A DNA stretch of 64,000 nt from Paenibacillus illinoisensis NBRC 15959 (GCF_004000925.1 NZ_BIME01000001.1:682001-746000), one strand, 5' to 3'; shown: positions 8,678 to 17,781, numbered from the stretch's first letter. Numbers and translations: made by a program. The notes: generated by a model from the letters alone, not told the origin.

Positions 8678-9454
8678 CTACAATAATTTTCTCCCTAAAA
8701 ATAATGCCACTCTATGTTCTTTATAAATGGTTCCGCCTGATCTATCAATTGAATTTTTAATCTTATTTAATAAGATACCTTTTTGTTTATCAGGGAGCTG
8801 TCTATGCTTCGAATTCGTGTTAAGTAATGCAACGTAGTCGCCGCTTGAATATGTAAGAATTTCAGTATATTCTCGGACCATTACATTGGTAAAGATTCCT
8901 GTCTCCTCCGTGATTGCTCTTCTTTCTTCGATGGTTTCTTCGGGGGTTTGGAACATTGAATCGTCCAAATGTGGTGCAAGTTCTTTATAGTGTGATCGTA
9001 TTTCGTTATGGAGCTCATCAAACATGGGCACATGTATGGTCCAAAAAAAGGCAATCGAACCCGAACTCTCAAGAACTTCCCATACTTTACGATAACCAAA
9101 CTTGGGTTCGATAAAATGAAATGCTGTGCCTGAAATGGCTAACTTGAAAGGCCCCCCTTCACCGTTCCATTCTTCAAACGAGCTATTAATCACCTTGATC
9201 GTTTCGTAGGATTTAAATTTCTCTGCAGTGAACTGGGCCAATCTGTCACCATATTCAATACAGGTAATTTGTCTGTAATCTCTTTCGACCATTCCTCCCG
9301 TGGCTTGGCCTGTCCCACAACCAATCTCCAGAATTTTATCTTCTCTATCCAGATTTGAATAATCAAATATATCGTTATACATTTCATTTGGGTAGGTAGG
9401 TCTATATTTTTCATATTCATTTGCAATTGAATTAAACGTCTCTTTATTCTCCAA
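8678..9454 (-). CDS. Class I SAM-dependent methyltransferase
   Basis: A 258-residue cytoplasmic methyltransferase. Motif I ILEIGCGTGQATGGM is near residue 40, followed by CIEYGDRLAQF and NSSFEEWN, with a catalytic-side segment AISGTAFHFIEP. The layout fits the UbiE/trans-aconitate methyltransferase group. AGGAGG precedes a TTG start at 9454. It lies immediately upstream of the GNAT remnant on the same strand. Substrate not identifiable. Confidence 0.88.
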   Translation of the reverse strand: MENKETFNSIANEYEKYRPTYPNEMYNDIFDYSNLDREDKILEIGCGTGQATGGMVERDYRQITCIEYGDRLAQFTAEKFKSYETIKVINSSFEEWNGEGGPFKLAISGTAFHFIEPKFGYRKVWEVLESSGSIAFFWTIHVPMFDELHNEIRSHYKELAPHLDDSMFQTPEETIEERRAITEETGIFTNVMVREYTEILTYSSGDYVALLNTNSKHRQLPDKQKGILLNKIKNSIDRSGGTIYKEHRVALFLGRKLL

Positions 9455-9521
9455 TTCAATAACCTCCTACGGTTTCAATTTAGTATTCATCTAAATGAAC
9501 TGAAGTGAATGGCAAGTATAC

Positions 9522-10091
9522 TCAAAATTTTTGGCTCACCCATTCCTCTCTTAATAATCCCATACGGATCGAATCATAGTATGTATTATTGTAGAGGCGG
9601 CACTTCCGAAGTCTTCCTTCCAGCTGCATACCCAGTTTCTCTGCGACCTTCATCATTCTTTCATTTCCTGACCAAGTTGTTAATCCTACTCGGACTATAG
9701 GTAGCTTATCGAACAAATAGTCGATCCACATCTTCAACACAGCCGTTCCATATCCACCATTCCAATACTCAGGTTTATATATGACGATCCCCACTTCCAT
9801 CCAATTGGACGGTTTGTGCTCCCAATAATAATTCACTGTGCCCACGATCTCATCATTAATTTGAATAATCATTCTGTAAGAGGGCTCACTGTCTTTTAGC
9901 ATTTCCTTACTCGTATATTCTTGAAAAACAGTATAACTGACATGCTCCAACGGAAAATAAGGTGCGTCCCACTTTTTCCACTCCGGTTTTTCATCCTCAT
10001 ATATCAGCTCGTAAAGCTCAGGGATATCTTCGTGCTCTATCTCCCTTATTAGAACTTTATGATTTAACACCATGGTTTCACTAATGATCAT
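9522..10091 (-). CDS. GNAT-family N-acetyltransferase
   Basis: A 189-residue acetyltransferase. Motif A is VGIVIYKPEYWNGGYGTAVLKMW (near residue 110) and the C-terminal TWSGNERMMKVAEKLGMQLEGRLRKC is typical of the RimJ/RimL branch. It stands alone between two other small-molecule enzyme genes. Substrate unknown. Confidence 0.87.
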   Translation of the reverse strand: MIISETMVLNHKVLIREIEHEDIPELYELIYEDEKPEWKKWDAPYFPLEHVSYTVFQEYTSKEMLKDSEPSYRMIIQINDEIVGTVNYYWEHKPSNWMEVGIVIYKPEYWNGGYGTAVLKMWIDYLFDKLPIVRVGLTTWSGNERMMKVAEKLGMQLEGRLRKCRLYNNTYYDSIRMGLLREEWVSQKF

Positions 10092-10137
10092 AGAGTTTTA
10101 ACTCCTATTCTTTTTCGATGTATTAGTCCTATGCCTA

Positions 10138-10245
10138 TCAGTAAATCAGATAAGGGCCGAACTGCTCTGTTGCACCAACGGGTATAACGACGGTATCCAG
10201 GTTATGTTCAGTTAATTGTGCAGTCGTGTTCGTATAATCTAACAA
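10138..10245 (-). pseudogene. Remnant of a creatininase-family gene (N-terminus only)
   Basis: A 35-codon frame opens with TTG after a good ribosome site (AAGAAGGGAG) and reads to VVIPVGATEQFGPYLIY before a stop. The creatininase (creatinine amidohydrolase) family has the N-terminal signature 'P-x-G-S-T-E-Q-H-G-P-H-L-P'. Here the metal-binding His residues are already replaced and the rest of the gene is gone. This is a truncated, inactive leftover. Confidence 0.72.
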
Positions 10246-10328
10246 AATAAATCTCCCTTCTTTTTAATCCATCTCATTACTTCATTGTCTGTAACTCTAT
10301 TACGTTCATGAAGATCCAGCTTTCACAT

Positions 10329-10826
10329 CTATAATTCCAATTCATATTTAAGCTGTTTTTTGGTGTTTCCTCCAATTAGTTCAACCTTTTCTTCTGTTTC
10401 TTTAAATCCACACTTCTCATAGAACCCTATTCCTATATCATTGTCTTTCGCTACCCAGGCAAACAGATACTTTATCGGTGCTAACACTTGAATATATCTC
10501 TGAATGAAGCCTGTTCCAATTCCCAGCTTGTGATATTCTGGCCGTATATAGATTCGGGTTAATTCATACTCTTCTTCATGAATTTGAGTTGTTTGGGCAA
10601 ATCCAGTGATGACGTTGTTATATTCTGCTATCAAAAACTTTCGTTTGGAACTTTGCAGGTCTCTCTCTACAGAACGACTTAAGTTCTCAGTCGAATAAGC
10701 CTTACTTAGAAAGTTATGAATGTAATCTTGGGAGTAAATGTTCCCATAAGTGAACATCCATGTTTCTTTAGCGATGGATTGTATATGTGGGATATCCTCA
10801 TTTGCAACGAATCTATATGTAATCAT
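10329..10826 (-). CDS. GNAT-family N-acetyltransferase
   Basis: A 165-residue acetyltransferase with ELTRIYIRPEYHKLGIGTGFIQ (motif A, near residue 90) and the C-terminal FYEKCGFKETEE. I chose the ATG at 10826, which follows GGAGGGGTGACCAC; an upstream in-frame ATG at 10877 has no ribosome site. Close to PaiA-like or ElaA-like small GNATs in layout; the substrate is unknown. Confidence 0.87.
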   Translation of the reverse strand: MITYRFVANEDIPHIQSIAKETWMFTYGNIYSQDYIHNFLSKAYSTENLSRSVERDLQSSKRKFLIAEYNNVITGFAQTTQIHEEEYELTRIYIRPEYHKLGIGTGFIQRYIQVLAPIKYLFAWVAKDNDIGIGFYEKCGFKETEEKVELIGGNTKKQLKYELEL

Positions 10827-10880
10827 GTGGTCACCCCTCCCTCTACCGTTAAAAGTGTAATTTACAAGAAAATTCATGAG

Positions 10881-11777
10881 TTACAATGTTTCTTCTTTTC
10901 GGTATATTTCAAACCCGTATGCTTCCCACTCCTGCCTAAGTTCGTCCCAATTCATAATTCTCCATGGATTAAAAAATGTCTGACCATTTTTATTAAAAAA
11001 TACATTGTGGCTAATATGGTAGGATGCATGCTGGACAATTCCACCTTCGTTCACCCAAACGACAACATCGCCATCATGTAATTCTTTTGTGTTAATAATA
11101 GAATAGTTAGCTCTCTTTAATCCTTCCAAAAATGTTTGGGGATGAACCCATTCATGGATGATCCATTCATGTTGATTTACAGCAAATAATGTTGCAGACA
11201 AGCAATTACCACCCGAAAGTAAAGGAAAAGTATTCGCATACACTCTTAAATGTGGCGGGGCCGATTCAGGCAATTCATCACATGTCCAATCATCCCATTT
11301 GGATGCGTATTCAATTAGTAGATTTTCTTTGATCTCATAAGGGAGTGTTCGCCATATCTCCCGATGTAGCACGATATACTGCTCTTCCTGACCCTGTACT
11401 AAATACTCCTCCGGAAAAGAATAATTAGTGCAGAAAGGCGTAAGCGGCAAAATTAAACCTCTGTTTAACTCAAATTGAATATGATTGATTTGCTTTTGTA
11501 CATTCATAGATAGATTGGCAAACCATTCAGAATCACATACAACAACATATTGAACTTCACTCGATAAATTCCAGTACTCGAAACTGTTTACCAATTGAAT
11601 GTGCTTATAAGAAGCGTGGTTAAAGAATTCTTCCTTAGGGATAATTAAAGTACGGCTAAGAGATTCAGCTATTAACGATAAGTCCTCTTCTTTAAGAAAC
11701 AGAAAATCTCTTTCTGGTACATATATCTCCAACCAATGATCAATCACTTCATTTGGTGGTTCAATCTTTATTTTCAT
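10881..11777 (-). CDS. Hypothetical protein with NlpC/P60-like C-terminal half
   Basis: A 298-residue soluble protein without signal peptide. The C-terminal half shows GGNCLSATLFAV (candidate catalytic Cys near residue 188), DGDVVVWV (near 235) and IVQHASYHI (candidate His near 248). This is the order Cys, G-D-x-V strand, His seen in NlpC/P60-type cysteine peptidases. The N-terminal half is unrecognised. It starts within the stop of the small membrane protein (four-base overlap), so the two are coupled. Enzymatic activity is inference. Confidence 0.75.
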   Translation of the reverse strand: MKIKIEPPNEVIDHWLEIYVPERDFLFLKEEDLSLIAESLSRTLIIPKEEFFNHASYKHIQLVNSFEYWNLSSEVQYVVVCDSEWFANLSMNVQKQINHIQFELNRGLILPLTPFCTNYSFPEEYLVQGQEEQYIVLHREIWRTLPYEIKENLLIEYASKWDDWTCDELPESAPPHLRVYANTFPLLSGGNCLSATLFAVNQHEWIIHEWVHPQTFLEGLKRANYSIINTKELHDGDVVVWVNEGGIVQHASYHISHNVFFNKNGQTFFNPWRIMNWDELRQEWEAYGFEIYRKEETL

Positions 11778-12025
11778 TTTTCTCTCCTCCGATAACTTCC
11801 CGGAAAGCCGGAAACGAGCAGCACAAATCCGATAAAAAACAGGAAGTAAACAAGCAAGCCTGAACCATTGTCATTCAGTGATACGATCTCTCTTGGATTG
11901 CCACCGGACGCATGACCAGCTTCCACAATCGCTGCAGATAGTCTTACGGAGATTCGCTCTATGGTTGCCAAGCCTACACTTCCCAACATCAGCGCCGCAC
12001 CTAGTATCTTATTCGTATTATTCAT
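11774..12025 (-). CDS. Small membrane protein, unknown
   Basis: An 83-residue protein with hydrophobic segments at about 8-22 and 59-77, the second ending in a positively charged tail (SYRRREK), and a Gly/Asn-rich linker between. It is translated in overlap with the next gene (possible NlpC/P60-like protein) and starts 12 bases after the Nudix gene, so all three may form one operon. Not recognised. Confidence 0.65.
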   Translation of the reverse strand: MNNTNKILGAALMLGSVGLATIERISVRLSAAIVEAGHASGGNPREIVSLNDNGSGLLVYFLFFIGFVLLVSGFPGSYRRREK

Positions 12026-12037
12026 ATGTTAGCTCTC

Positions 12038-12439
12038 CTATTCAGCAAATTCGACTAAGAAGGGATGCATCTTGGCATCCAATGCATAATGGATTCGTTC
12101 CCGGAAATTCCCCCAAGTAATCATTTCATCTGCCTGTTCCAATGTGAAGAAACCAACCGCCTCACTCTCGTGACTAGTCGTAAGCGTGCCGCCTACAGGC
12201 TTACCGGTGAAAATATGGTTACATACTCCGCGAGTGATATTTTGGTACACACCACAAAATTGGATAAGTTCGATATCAATCCCGGTCTCCTCTTTCACTT
12301 CCCGAACGGCGGCTTGCCTGATTGTTTCTCCTTGTTCTACACATCCTTGCGGCATTTCCCATCCCCTTCTCCCTTTCATTAGCAATATCTCGTTATTTTC
12401 ATTAAGGACGATTACACTTGCAGAGACGATAAATTTCAT
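12038..12439 (-). CDS. Nudix hydrolase
   Basis: A 133-residue Nudix protein. The Nudix box GCVEQGETIRQAAVREVKEETGI is complete (Gx5Ex7REVxEExGI, residues 32-54), so it should bind Mg2+ and cleave a nucleoside-diphosphate-linked compound. GGGGGG-rich ribosome site just upstream of the ATG. Substrate not deducible. Confidence 0.9.
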   Translation of the reverse strand: MKFIVSASVIVLNENNEILLMKGRRGWEMPQGCVEQGETIRQAAVREVKEETGIDIELIQFCGVYQNITRGVCNHIFTGKPVGGTLTTSHESEAVGFFTLEQADEMITWGNFRERIHYALDAKMHPFLVEFAE

Positions 12440-12590
12440 AAAAATCCCCCCTTGTGATTGATTTACTACCGATTCTCAATTCTAAAAAATACCCTTCAAA
12501 TCTATGTAATCAAATTTACTATTATTTTTAACAACTCACCAACTTCATCCATGATAACCCATATAATGCCATTTGCGAAGCCATCTAATT

Positions 12591-12618
12591 AAAAAAGGCA
12601 ACCTGGCTAAAGGCTGCC
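12591..12618 (-). terminator. Terminator of the sugar oxidoreductase operon
   Basis: On the minus strand GGCAGCCT pairs with AGGTTGCC (one mismatch) across a six-base loop and is followed by TTTTTT. It lies about 50 bases past the stop of the 12669-13766 gene. Confidence 0.75.
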
Positions 12619-12668
12619 CTCTCAACATTGAAGATGACTTATAAACTATTCATTCACTTGAATAACGT

Positions 12669-13766
12669 TTACTTCGCGCCGGTGCTCCAGACAACTCTTT
12701 CACTCATGGCTTTATGCTGCGCAATCAGGCAAAGCTCTGCAGCTTTAAATGCATGTTCCTGTGTCATAGCTGTCTCCGTCCGCTCCAGACAATCCCGGAT
12801 GAGATCTCCGAAGAACGGATAGCCGACCTGTCCTTTGACACTGTAACGGTATTCACCTTCATGGTTAACCAGATAGACCTGATCCCCCACCGGCTCTCTC
12901 GCGACGTCGATATATTTCCGTAATTCAATGTACCCGTCAGTTCCCAAAATGACAGTACGCCCATCACCCCATGTCCCGAGACCGTCTGGTGTGAACCAGT
13001 CTACCCGGAAGTAACCGGATGCCCCATTGTTTCCGATGAGTGACGCTTCACCGAAGTCCTCCAGTTCAGGGAATTGTGGATGATGGAAGTTATGCACCCG
13101 ACTGAACGCCACTTCCGCATCCGTGCATGAGGCGAACGTGAGGAACTGTTCAATCTGATGACTTCCAATGTCACAGAGGATGCCGCCATATTTATCATGC
13201 TGGAAAAACCACTCCGGCCGTCCTGGAGCATTCAATCGATGCGGTCCTGTGCCCATCACTTGCACAACCTTACCGATGGCTCCTTGCTCAATCAGCTGCC
13301 CGGCATAGATTGCACTTTCGACATGCAGGCGCTCACTATAATAAACCATGTATTTCTTCCCGGTCCGTTTAACTTCTTCCCTTGCTCTAGATAATTGGTC
13401 CAATGTAGTGAATGGGGCTTTGTCGGTAAAATAATCCTTGCCTGACGCCAAAACCCTCATGCCTAGAGGAGCACGTTCCGAAGTAATGGCGGCTCCGGCC
13501 ACTAACTGCACCTGATCATCTGCCAGCACTTGTTCTTCCGAAGCTGCGGCCTGTGCTTGTGGAAACTGTTTGCGAAATGCCTCCACTTTGGCAGGATCCG
13601 GATCATATACCCATTTTAGCGTTGCCCCTGCCTCCAACAAACCTCCAACCATACCATAGATGTGCCCATGATCGAGTGCTACGGCAGCAATAGTAAACTC
13701 ACCAGGACCGCATACAACCTCTTTTTTCACACTTTTGGGTGCATAAAACATTCCATCTTTAGCCAC
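12669..13766 (-). CDS. Gfo/Idh/MocA-family oxidoreductase
   Basis: A 365-residue NAD(P)-dependent dehydrogenase-like protein with an N-terminal Rossmann fold (VALDHGHIYGMVGGLLEAG, near residue 30) and the C-terminal alpha/beta domain of the family (GGILCDIGSHQIEQFL with its conserved Asp and His, near 195). The dinucleotide loop is G-H-x-x-G-M, not the usual GxGxxG, so cofactor binding is atypical. It is the third gene of an operon with another oxidoreductase and a TIM-barrel isomerase, probably for a sugar or inositol derivative. The 51-base gap to the gene upstream supports co-transcription. Confidence 0.85.
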   Translation of the reverse strand: MAKDGMFYAPKSVKKEVVCGPGEFTIAAVALDHGHIYGMVGGLLEAGATLKWVYDPDPAKVEAFRKQFPQAQAAASEEQVLADDQVQLVAGAAITSERAPLGMRVLASGKDYFTDKAPFTTLDQLSRAREEVKRTGKKYMVYYSERLHVESAIYAGQLIEQGAIGKVVQVMGTGPHRLNAPGRPEWFFQHDKYGGILCDIGSHQIEQFLTFASCTDAEVAFSRVHNFHHPQFPELEDFGEASLIGNNGASGYFRVDWFTPDGLGTWGDGRTVILGTDGYIELRKYIDVAREPVGDQVYLVNHEGEYRYSVKGQVGYPFFGDLIRDCLERTETAMTQEHAFKAAELCLIAQHKAMSERVVWSTGAK

Positions 13767-13817
13767 GTTATCTCCACCTTTTCATTCGATTCAAGTACAA
13801 TGCTTGATTTAACAGGC

Positions 13818-14990
13818 CTACTTAAATGTTTGCGTCAGATCCGCAGGCTGGCTGCTGCTGGAACTTTTGTCTTTCTTGGTGTTCGAACTGGCAATACGCT
13901 CCTGCAAATGTTCATAAAATAACTCTTCATCGATGGGCAGCTCAACCCAATTGTCCGTCCAGGTCGAGAGAAGCATCGCATTGGACAAGGTTAATCCGTG
14001 TATACCTTCTTCTCCTGGAGCAATGAGCGTGGCACCTGTTCGGATGGCGTCAATCCAGTTACGAATCAGTCCTGGGTGACCCGATTCAGTACCCGTAATC
14101 GGAACTTCACACTTCCAGCATTCCGGCTGTCCAAAACCTCCGGTAAACCGTTTATTGAATTCAGGCTCGGACTCCCGAAGGCGCCAGAATGTCAGCTGAC
14201 CATCTTCAATCACGATTTTACCGCGGTCTCCGTTGACCTCGAATCGGTTGGTACCTGGAGCTTCACCCGTAGTAGTTACAAATACGCCTGTTGCTCCGTT
14301 TGCGTATTCCACATACGCTGTCACATCATCTTCCACTTCAATATCCCTGTACTTGCCAAACGAACAGAAGGCACGCATTCGCACAGGCATCATGCCGATG
14401 GTCCACTGCCACAAATCGAGCTGGTGAGGATCCTGATTGATCAGCACGCCACCTCCTTCACCTGCCCAGGTTGCCCGCCAACCGCCGGAGTCATAGTAAC
14501 TCTGGGATCGGTACCAATTCGTGATGATCCAGTTCGTGCGTCTTACTTCCCCAAGTTCTCCTGAAGCAATAAGGTCTCTCAGTTTGATATACAGAGGATT
14601 CGTCCGCTGATTGTACATCATGGAAAACACTTTGCCGCTGGCTGCAGCAGCTTCGTTCATCTTGCGCACCTGTTTGGTGTAAACACCGGCTGGTTTCTCG
14701 ATCATGACATGCAGACCGTGCTGAAAAGCCTGAATGGCCTGTTCCGGGTGATCATAATGAGGTGTTGCAATAATGACTGCATCAATGGTGCCGGATGCCA
14801 TCATCTGCTCTGCATCCTGCCAGTAACTGACCGAAGCCGGGAAATTACTGGCCACCCAGCTCTCCATTTCCTTACGGACATCACATACGGCTACCAACTC
14901 CGCACCAGGCACATCTCCGGCAATCAGGGTTCTGGCATGTGCGGCACCCATGTTTCCAATGCCAATTACGGCTACTCGAATCAAACTCAT
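13818..14990 (-). CDS. Gfo/Idh/MocA-family oxidoreductase
   Basis: A 390-residue dehydrogenase with a clear NAD(P)-binding GIGNMGAAHARTL (residues 10-22), the conserved EKPAG substrate-binding lysine (near 96) and GGVLINQDPHQLDL (near 180) of the catalytic domain. Its start overlaps the stop of the TIM-barrel gene by four bases. Oxidises or reduces a hydroxyl of a sugar-like compound by family; the substrate is unknown. Confidence 0.9.
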   Translation of the reverse strand: MSLIRVAVIGIGNMGAAHARTLIAGDVPGAELVAVCDVRKEMESWVASNFPASVSYWQDAEQMMASGTIDAVIIATPHYDHPEQAIQAFQHGLHVMIEKPAGVYTKQVRKMNEAAAASGKVFSMMYNQRTNPLYIKLRDLIASGELGEVRRTNWIITNWYRSQSYYDSGGWRATWAGEGGGVLINQDPHQLDLWQWTIGMMPVRMRAFCSFGKYRDIEVEDDVTAYVEYANGATGVFVTTTGEAPGTNRFEVNGDRGKIVIEDGQLTFWRLRESEPEFNKRFTGGFGQPECWKCEVPITGTESGHPGLIRNWIDAIRTGATLIAPGEEGIHGLTLSNAMLLSTWTDNWVELPIDEELFYEHLQERIASSNTKKDKSSSSSQPADLTQTFK

Positions 14991-15886
14991 ACCTGTACCT
15001 CCTCTTCCAGACGACGCTCGATCTCGCCGAATACATCAGCAAAATGCTGCAACATCGCTTGAGAATTAAACTCTCCACTGAAATCTTCAATACCGTAATA
15101 TCCGTCATATCCCACTGATTTCAGGTCACGGAACACTTGCATCCAATCCACGATACCTTCAGTCAGCGGTGACCAATGACATCTCCATTTCGCGGATACA
15201 GAACTTCCTGCACTCTCTCCACTTTGTTCCTCCTTGTACCAGGCTGCATTCTTCACATGGACGTGGGCAAGGTAAGGACCCAATAGTTCCAGTCCCATCC
15301 GATAATTTTCATATCCTTCGTGTACCATATTGCCTGGATCATACAACACGCCAACATGCTGGGCATCCAGCGACTGCACCAGTCGGTAGGCCAGTGAAGC
15401 GGTTGGAGCGATCGTTTGGTGATGCGTCTCTACCACGGCTTTGACGTTGTACTGCTGAGCCATCTGCTGCACTTCAGATAAATACCTAACGGCTTGGCTG
15501 TACAGCTCGGGATAACTGGTTTTACGATCATATCCCGGCACACCTACACGCATCATGGACGCACCCAGATCAGCCGCTGCCTGAAACGCCTGCTCGGTCG
15601 CTTGAAGATCTCCACAGCTCAGATACGGTACTAGTGCAATGGAACGTCGACCATGTTTTGCAGTCGCTTCACGAAAATCAGGGACCTGTTCCTCCCATTT
15701 GGCCGGATCAATTGAACTCCGATTATGCCTCCAAAAAGATGGTTCCTCCGTACGTGCGTCTTCCGGTATTCCGCGGAACCTCCACTCGATTCCGTCGATA
15801 CCTGCTGATGCTGCCGCTGCAGCCAGTTCTTCTGCGTTCAGGTCAGGCGTCGCTACAGTAAATACAGACAGTTTCATCTTGGTCAT
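14987..15886 (-). CDS. Sugar phosphate isomerase/epimerase-like TIM-barrel protein
   Basis: A 299-residue xylose-isomerase-like (AP endonuclease family 2) barrel. The metal-binding pattern is visible in VVETHHQTIA (Glu, near residue 151), GVLYDPGNMVHEG (Asp), HVHVKNAAW (His) and YGIEDFSGEF (Glu, near 270). First gene of the three-gene operon. Such proteins isomerise or epimerise sugars or inositol intermediates, which fits the two oxidoreductases behind it. Confidence 0.88.
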   Translation of the reverse strand: MTKMKLSVFTVATPDLNAEELAAAAASAGIDGIEWRFRGIPEDARTEEPSFWRHNRSSIDPAKWEEQVPDFREATAKHGRRSIALVPYLSCGDLQATEQAFQAAADLGASMMRVGVPGYDRKTSYPELYSQAVRYLSEVQQMAQQYNVKAVVETHHQTIAPTASLAYRLVQSLDAQHVGVLYDPGNMVHEGYENYRMGLELLGPYLAHVHVKNAAWYKEEQSGESAGSSVSAKWRCHWSPLTEGIVDWMQVFRDLKSVGYDGYYGIEDFSGEFNSQAMLQHFADVFGEIERRLEEEVQV

Positions 15887-16072
15887 CTCCTTATGTAAAC
15901 GTATTCAAATTTATTGGATAAACGAATTGTATCATTCCTGCATATGCACAAATAGTGTTCTGCTCCAACAGATGAATTAGAGATAAACGTGAGGCAACAT
16001 TCCCCATTCAGGGATAACTGTAACTTGGCTGCGGTGGATGTCACCATACTTCTTCAGGATATATTCCTACGC

Positions 16073-16115
16073 AAAAAAACATCCCTGTTCAGATGTTCAT
16101 TCTGAATGGGGATGT
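16073..16115 (-). terminator. Terminator of the phosphoesterase gene
   Basis: ACATCCC..TTCAGA pairs with TCTGAA..GGGATGT over a seven-base loop, followed on the minus strand by seven T. A strong rho-independent terminator. Confidence 0.85.
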
Positions 16116-16144
16116 CATAGTTATTTCATTAATTTAGTCGTTAT

Positions 16145-16642
16145 CTATTTTCGATCAAAAAACACATGCTCAGCATGCAATTTTCCAAGACGAGTCGTCA
16201 TAATTCCAAACGAATACTGCGGCTGGCGGCGCCGATCCGTCGGTGAACCCGGATTGAATATTAGCACATCATTGACGGTATGCATCAAGGGAATGTGCGA
16301 GTGGCCAAATATGATGGCATCTACCTGCTGACCAGCAAATGTATGAATGGCATTCTGCTCAGTCGTTTTCGATCCCTGGTGGCCATGAACCAGACCTAGA
16401 CGCAAACCGTCCGCCTCCACGATGCGGGAAAAGCCCAGCTTTTTGCCAATTTCCGGCGGATCTGTATTGCCTGCTACGCCTGCAACGGGAGCATACTCGC
16501 TTAGCAGCTTGTATACACTCCAATCCGACCAGTCGCCTGCATGTAATATGAGGTCAGCCTCCGGCAGAGCTTGGAGCAATGGCTCCGGCAGCTGCTTAGC
16601 TCTTTTGGGCAAATGCGTATCCGAGATCACGATTATTTTCAT
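16145..16642 (-). CDS. YfcE/MJ0936-type metallophosphoesterase
   Basis: A 165-residue calcineurin-like phosphodiesterase. Metal ligands are visible in order: VISDTHLP (D-x-H), HAGDWSD (GD), GNTDP (GN-x-D), LVHGHQG and FGHSHIP (GHSH). Family members hydrolyse phosphodiesters with Mn2+. I placed the start at 16642 (MKIIVISDTH), with GGGAGG about 12 bases upstream; the longer GTG frame overlaps that ribosome site. Confidence 0.9.
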   Translation of the reverse strand: MKIIVISDTHLPKRAKQLPEPLLQALPEADLILHAGDWSDWSVYKLLSEYAPVAGVAGNTDPPEIGKKLGFSRIVEADGLRLGLVHGHQGSKTTEQNAIHTFAGQQVDAIIFGHSHIPLMHTVNDVLIFNPGSPTDRRRQPQYSFGIMTTRLGKLHAEHVFFDRK

Positions 16643-16675
16643 ATCCAAGCACACCTCCCTGGTTCAGACGATACC

Positions 16676-17110
16676 CTACTCAGCAGAAGGAGGCACAGTC
16701 TCCATCTGTGAGCAGGAACGTTCCATATCTTCAAGCGTAATGGATGCGAAGAACTGTTCGACTTTTGCCTCTGCCACCTGATACAGATTCGTCAGCAGAC
16801 TGTCTATGCGAAGACCAACATCACAATTGGGGTTGCAATTGCCATGAATCGGAAATAGCGGACCTTCGTCCTTGGCAGCCTGATAGATCATGGCCAAGGT
16901 AATTTCACTAGCCGGCTTGGCGAGATAAAAACCTCTCGTTCCGGGAGAGGAATCGACCAGACCTGCCTTTTTCAGTCCGCCCAAAATACGTCGTACGACA
17001 ACAGGGTTGGTGTTGACGCTTCCTGCAATCATTGCGGAAGTAATTCGTTCAGGCGCGCTGAAGGACAACAACAACAAACAATGCACACTGACCGAAAAAT
17101 GTGTACTCAT
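16676..17110 (-). CDS. Rrf2-family transcriptional regulator (YwnA-like)
   Basis: A 144-residue winged-helix repressor with the Rrf2 recognition region SAMIAGSVNTNPVVVRRILGGL and wing SSPGTRGFYLAKP. The central loop holds CNPNC (two Cys), not the three Cys of IscR/NsrR, so an Fe-S cluster is unlikely and thiol sensing is possible. It is a stand-alone gene just upstream of the phosphoesterase (33 bases), perhaps co-transcribed. Confidence 0.87.
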   Translation of the reverse strand: MSTHFSVSVHCLLLLSFSAPERITSAMIAGSVNTNPVVVRRILGGLKKAGLVDSSPGTRGFYLAKPASEITLAMIYQAAKDEGPLFPIHGNCNPNCDVGLRIDSLLTNLYQVAEAKVEQFFASITLEDMERSCSQMETVPPSAE

Positions 17111-17151
17111 GATTAACCACCTTTAACGTAATATAATCCTGGTGCTTCAAT

Positions 17152-17529
17152 CTATTCAGGGAACAGACTCTGTTCCGGACGTGCCTTGATTTTCAGCTGC
17201 CGCACGCTGTATTCCAGCTGCTTCACAATATCATCCAGCTGTTTGCGATCGATTTTCGTCGGATCATCCACGGGTCTGGCCGTCGACTTAAGATCCCGAA
17301 TGGTGAGCTGCTGCTCCTGCCATTTATCCATCAGATCAGCAATATTGGCATAAAAGCGTTCATAATCCTTGATGACCAGGTCAAGATATGCATCGACTTC
17401 ATCCGGATCATAGCCACGGAGTTTATAATTGAATTGTTTTTCATGAATTGATAAGGCATCGAGCTGTACGCCCAGTTGTTTAAACAATTGTCTCTGTTTA
17501 TCCAATCTTCGTTTCATATGTTCATCCAT
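17152..17529 (-). CDS. DivIVA-domain protein
   Basis: A 125-residue protein carrying the DivIVA/GpsB N-terminal motif FNYKLRGYDPDEVDAYLD (residues 32-49) followed by a coiled coil. The family binds curved membranes or division proteins; the full-length polar DivIVA is longer, so this is a short paralogue. I chose the ATG at 17529 with GGAGG eight bases upstream; the longer frame (to 17667) has no such site. Role in division or sporulation is inference. Confidence 0.82.
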   Translation of the reverse strand: MDEHMKRRLDKQRQLFKQLGVQLDALSIHEKQFNYKLRGYDPDEVDAYLDLVIKDYERFYANIADLMDKWQEQQLTIRDLKSTARPVDDPTKIDRKQLDDIVKQLEYSVRQLKIKARPEQSLFPE

Positions 17530-17781
17530 CTTGACAACCTCCATTATAAGAAAAACGTCTATCGACGTATGTTCAAAAGCAGCCGGGACCGTCTCTCCAA
17601 GGAGCACGGTGCAATACGACTTCGCGGGGAAATCGCGGCAGTTTCTCTCTCTATTTTTATAACACATTATCGGCCAGATATAAAATCAAACGCCTCTTCA
17701 AGGATGCAAAATGATTGTATACCGCCAAAATCGGGTAAGGACAGACTACACACCCCTAAAGCGGGAAAGGAGCATGTCGTT

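Noticed and set aside
13998..14564. A 188-codon plus-strand frame
   Set aside because: Shadow of the oxidoreductase at 13818-14990; no start signal or family match.
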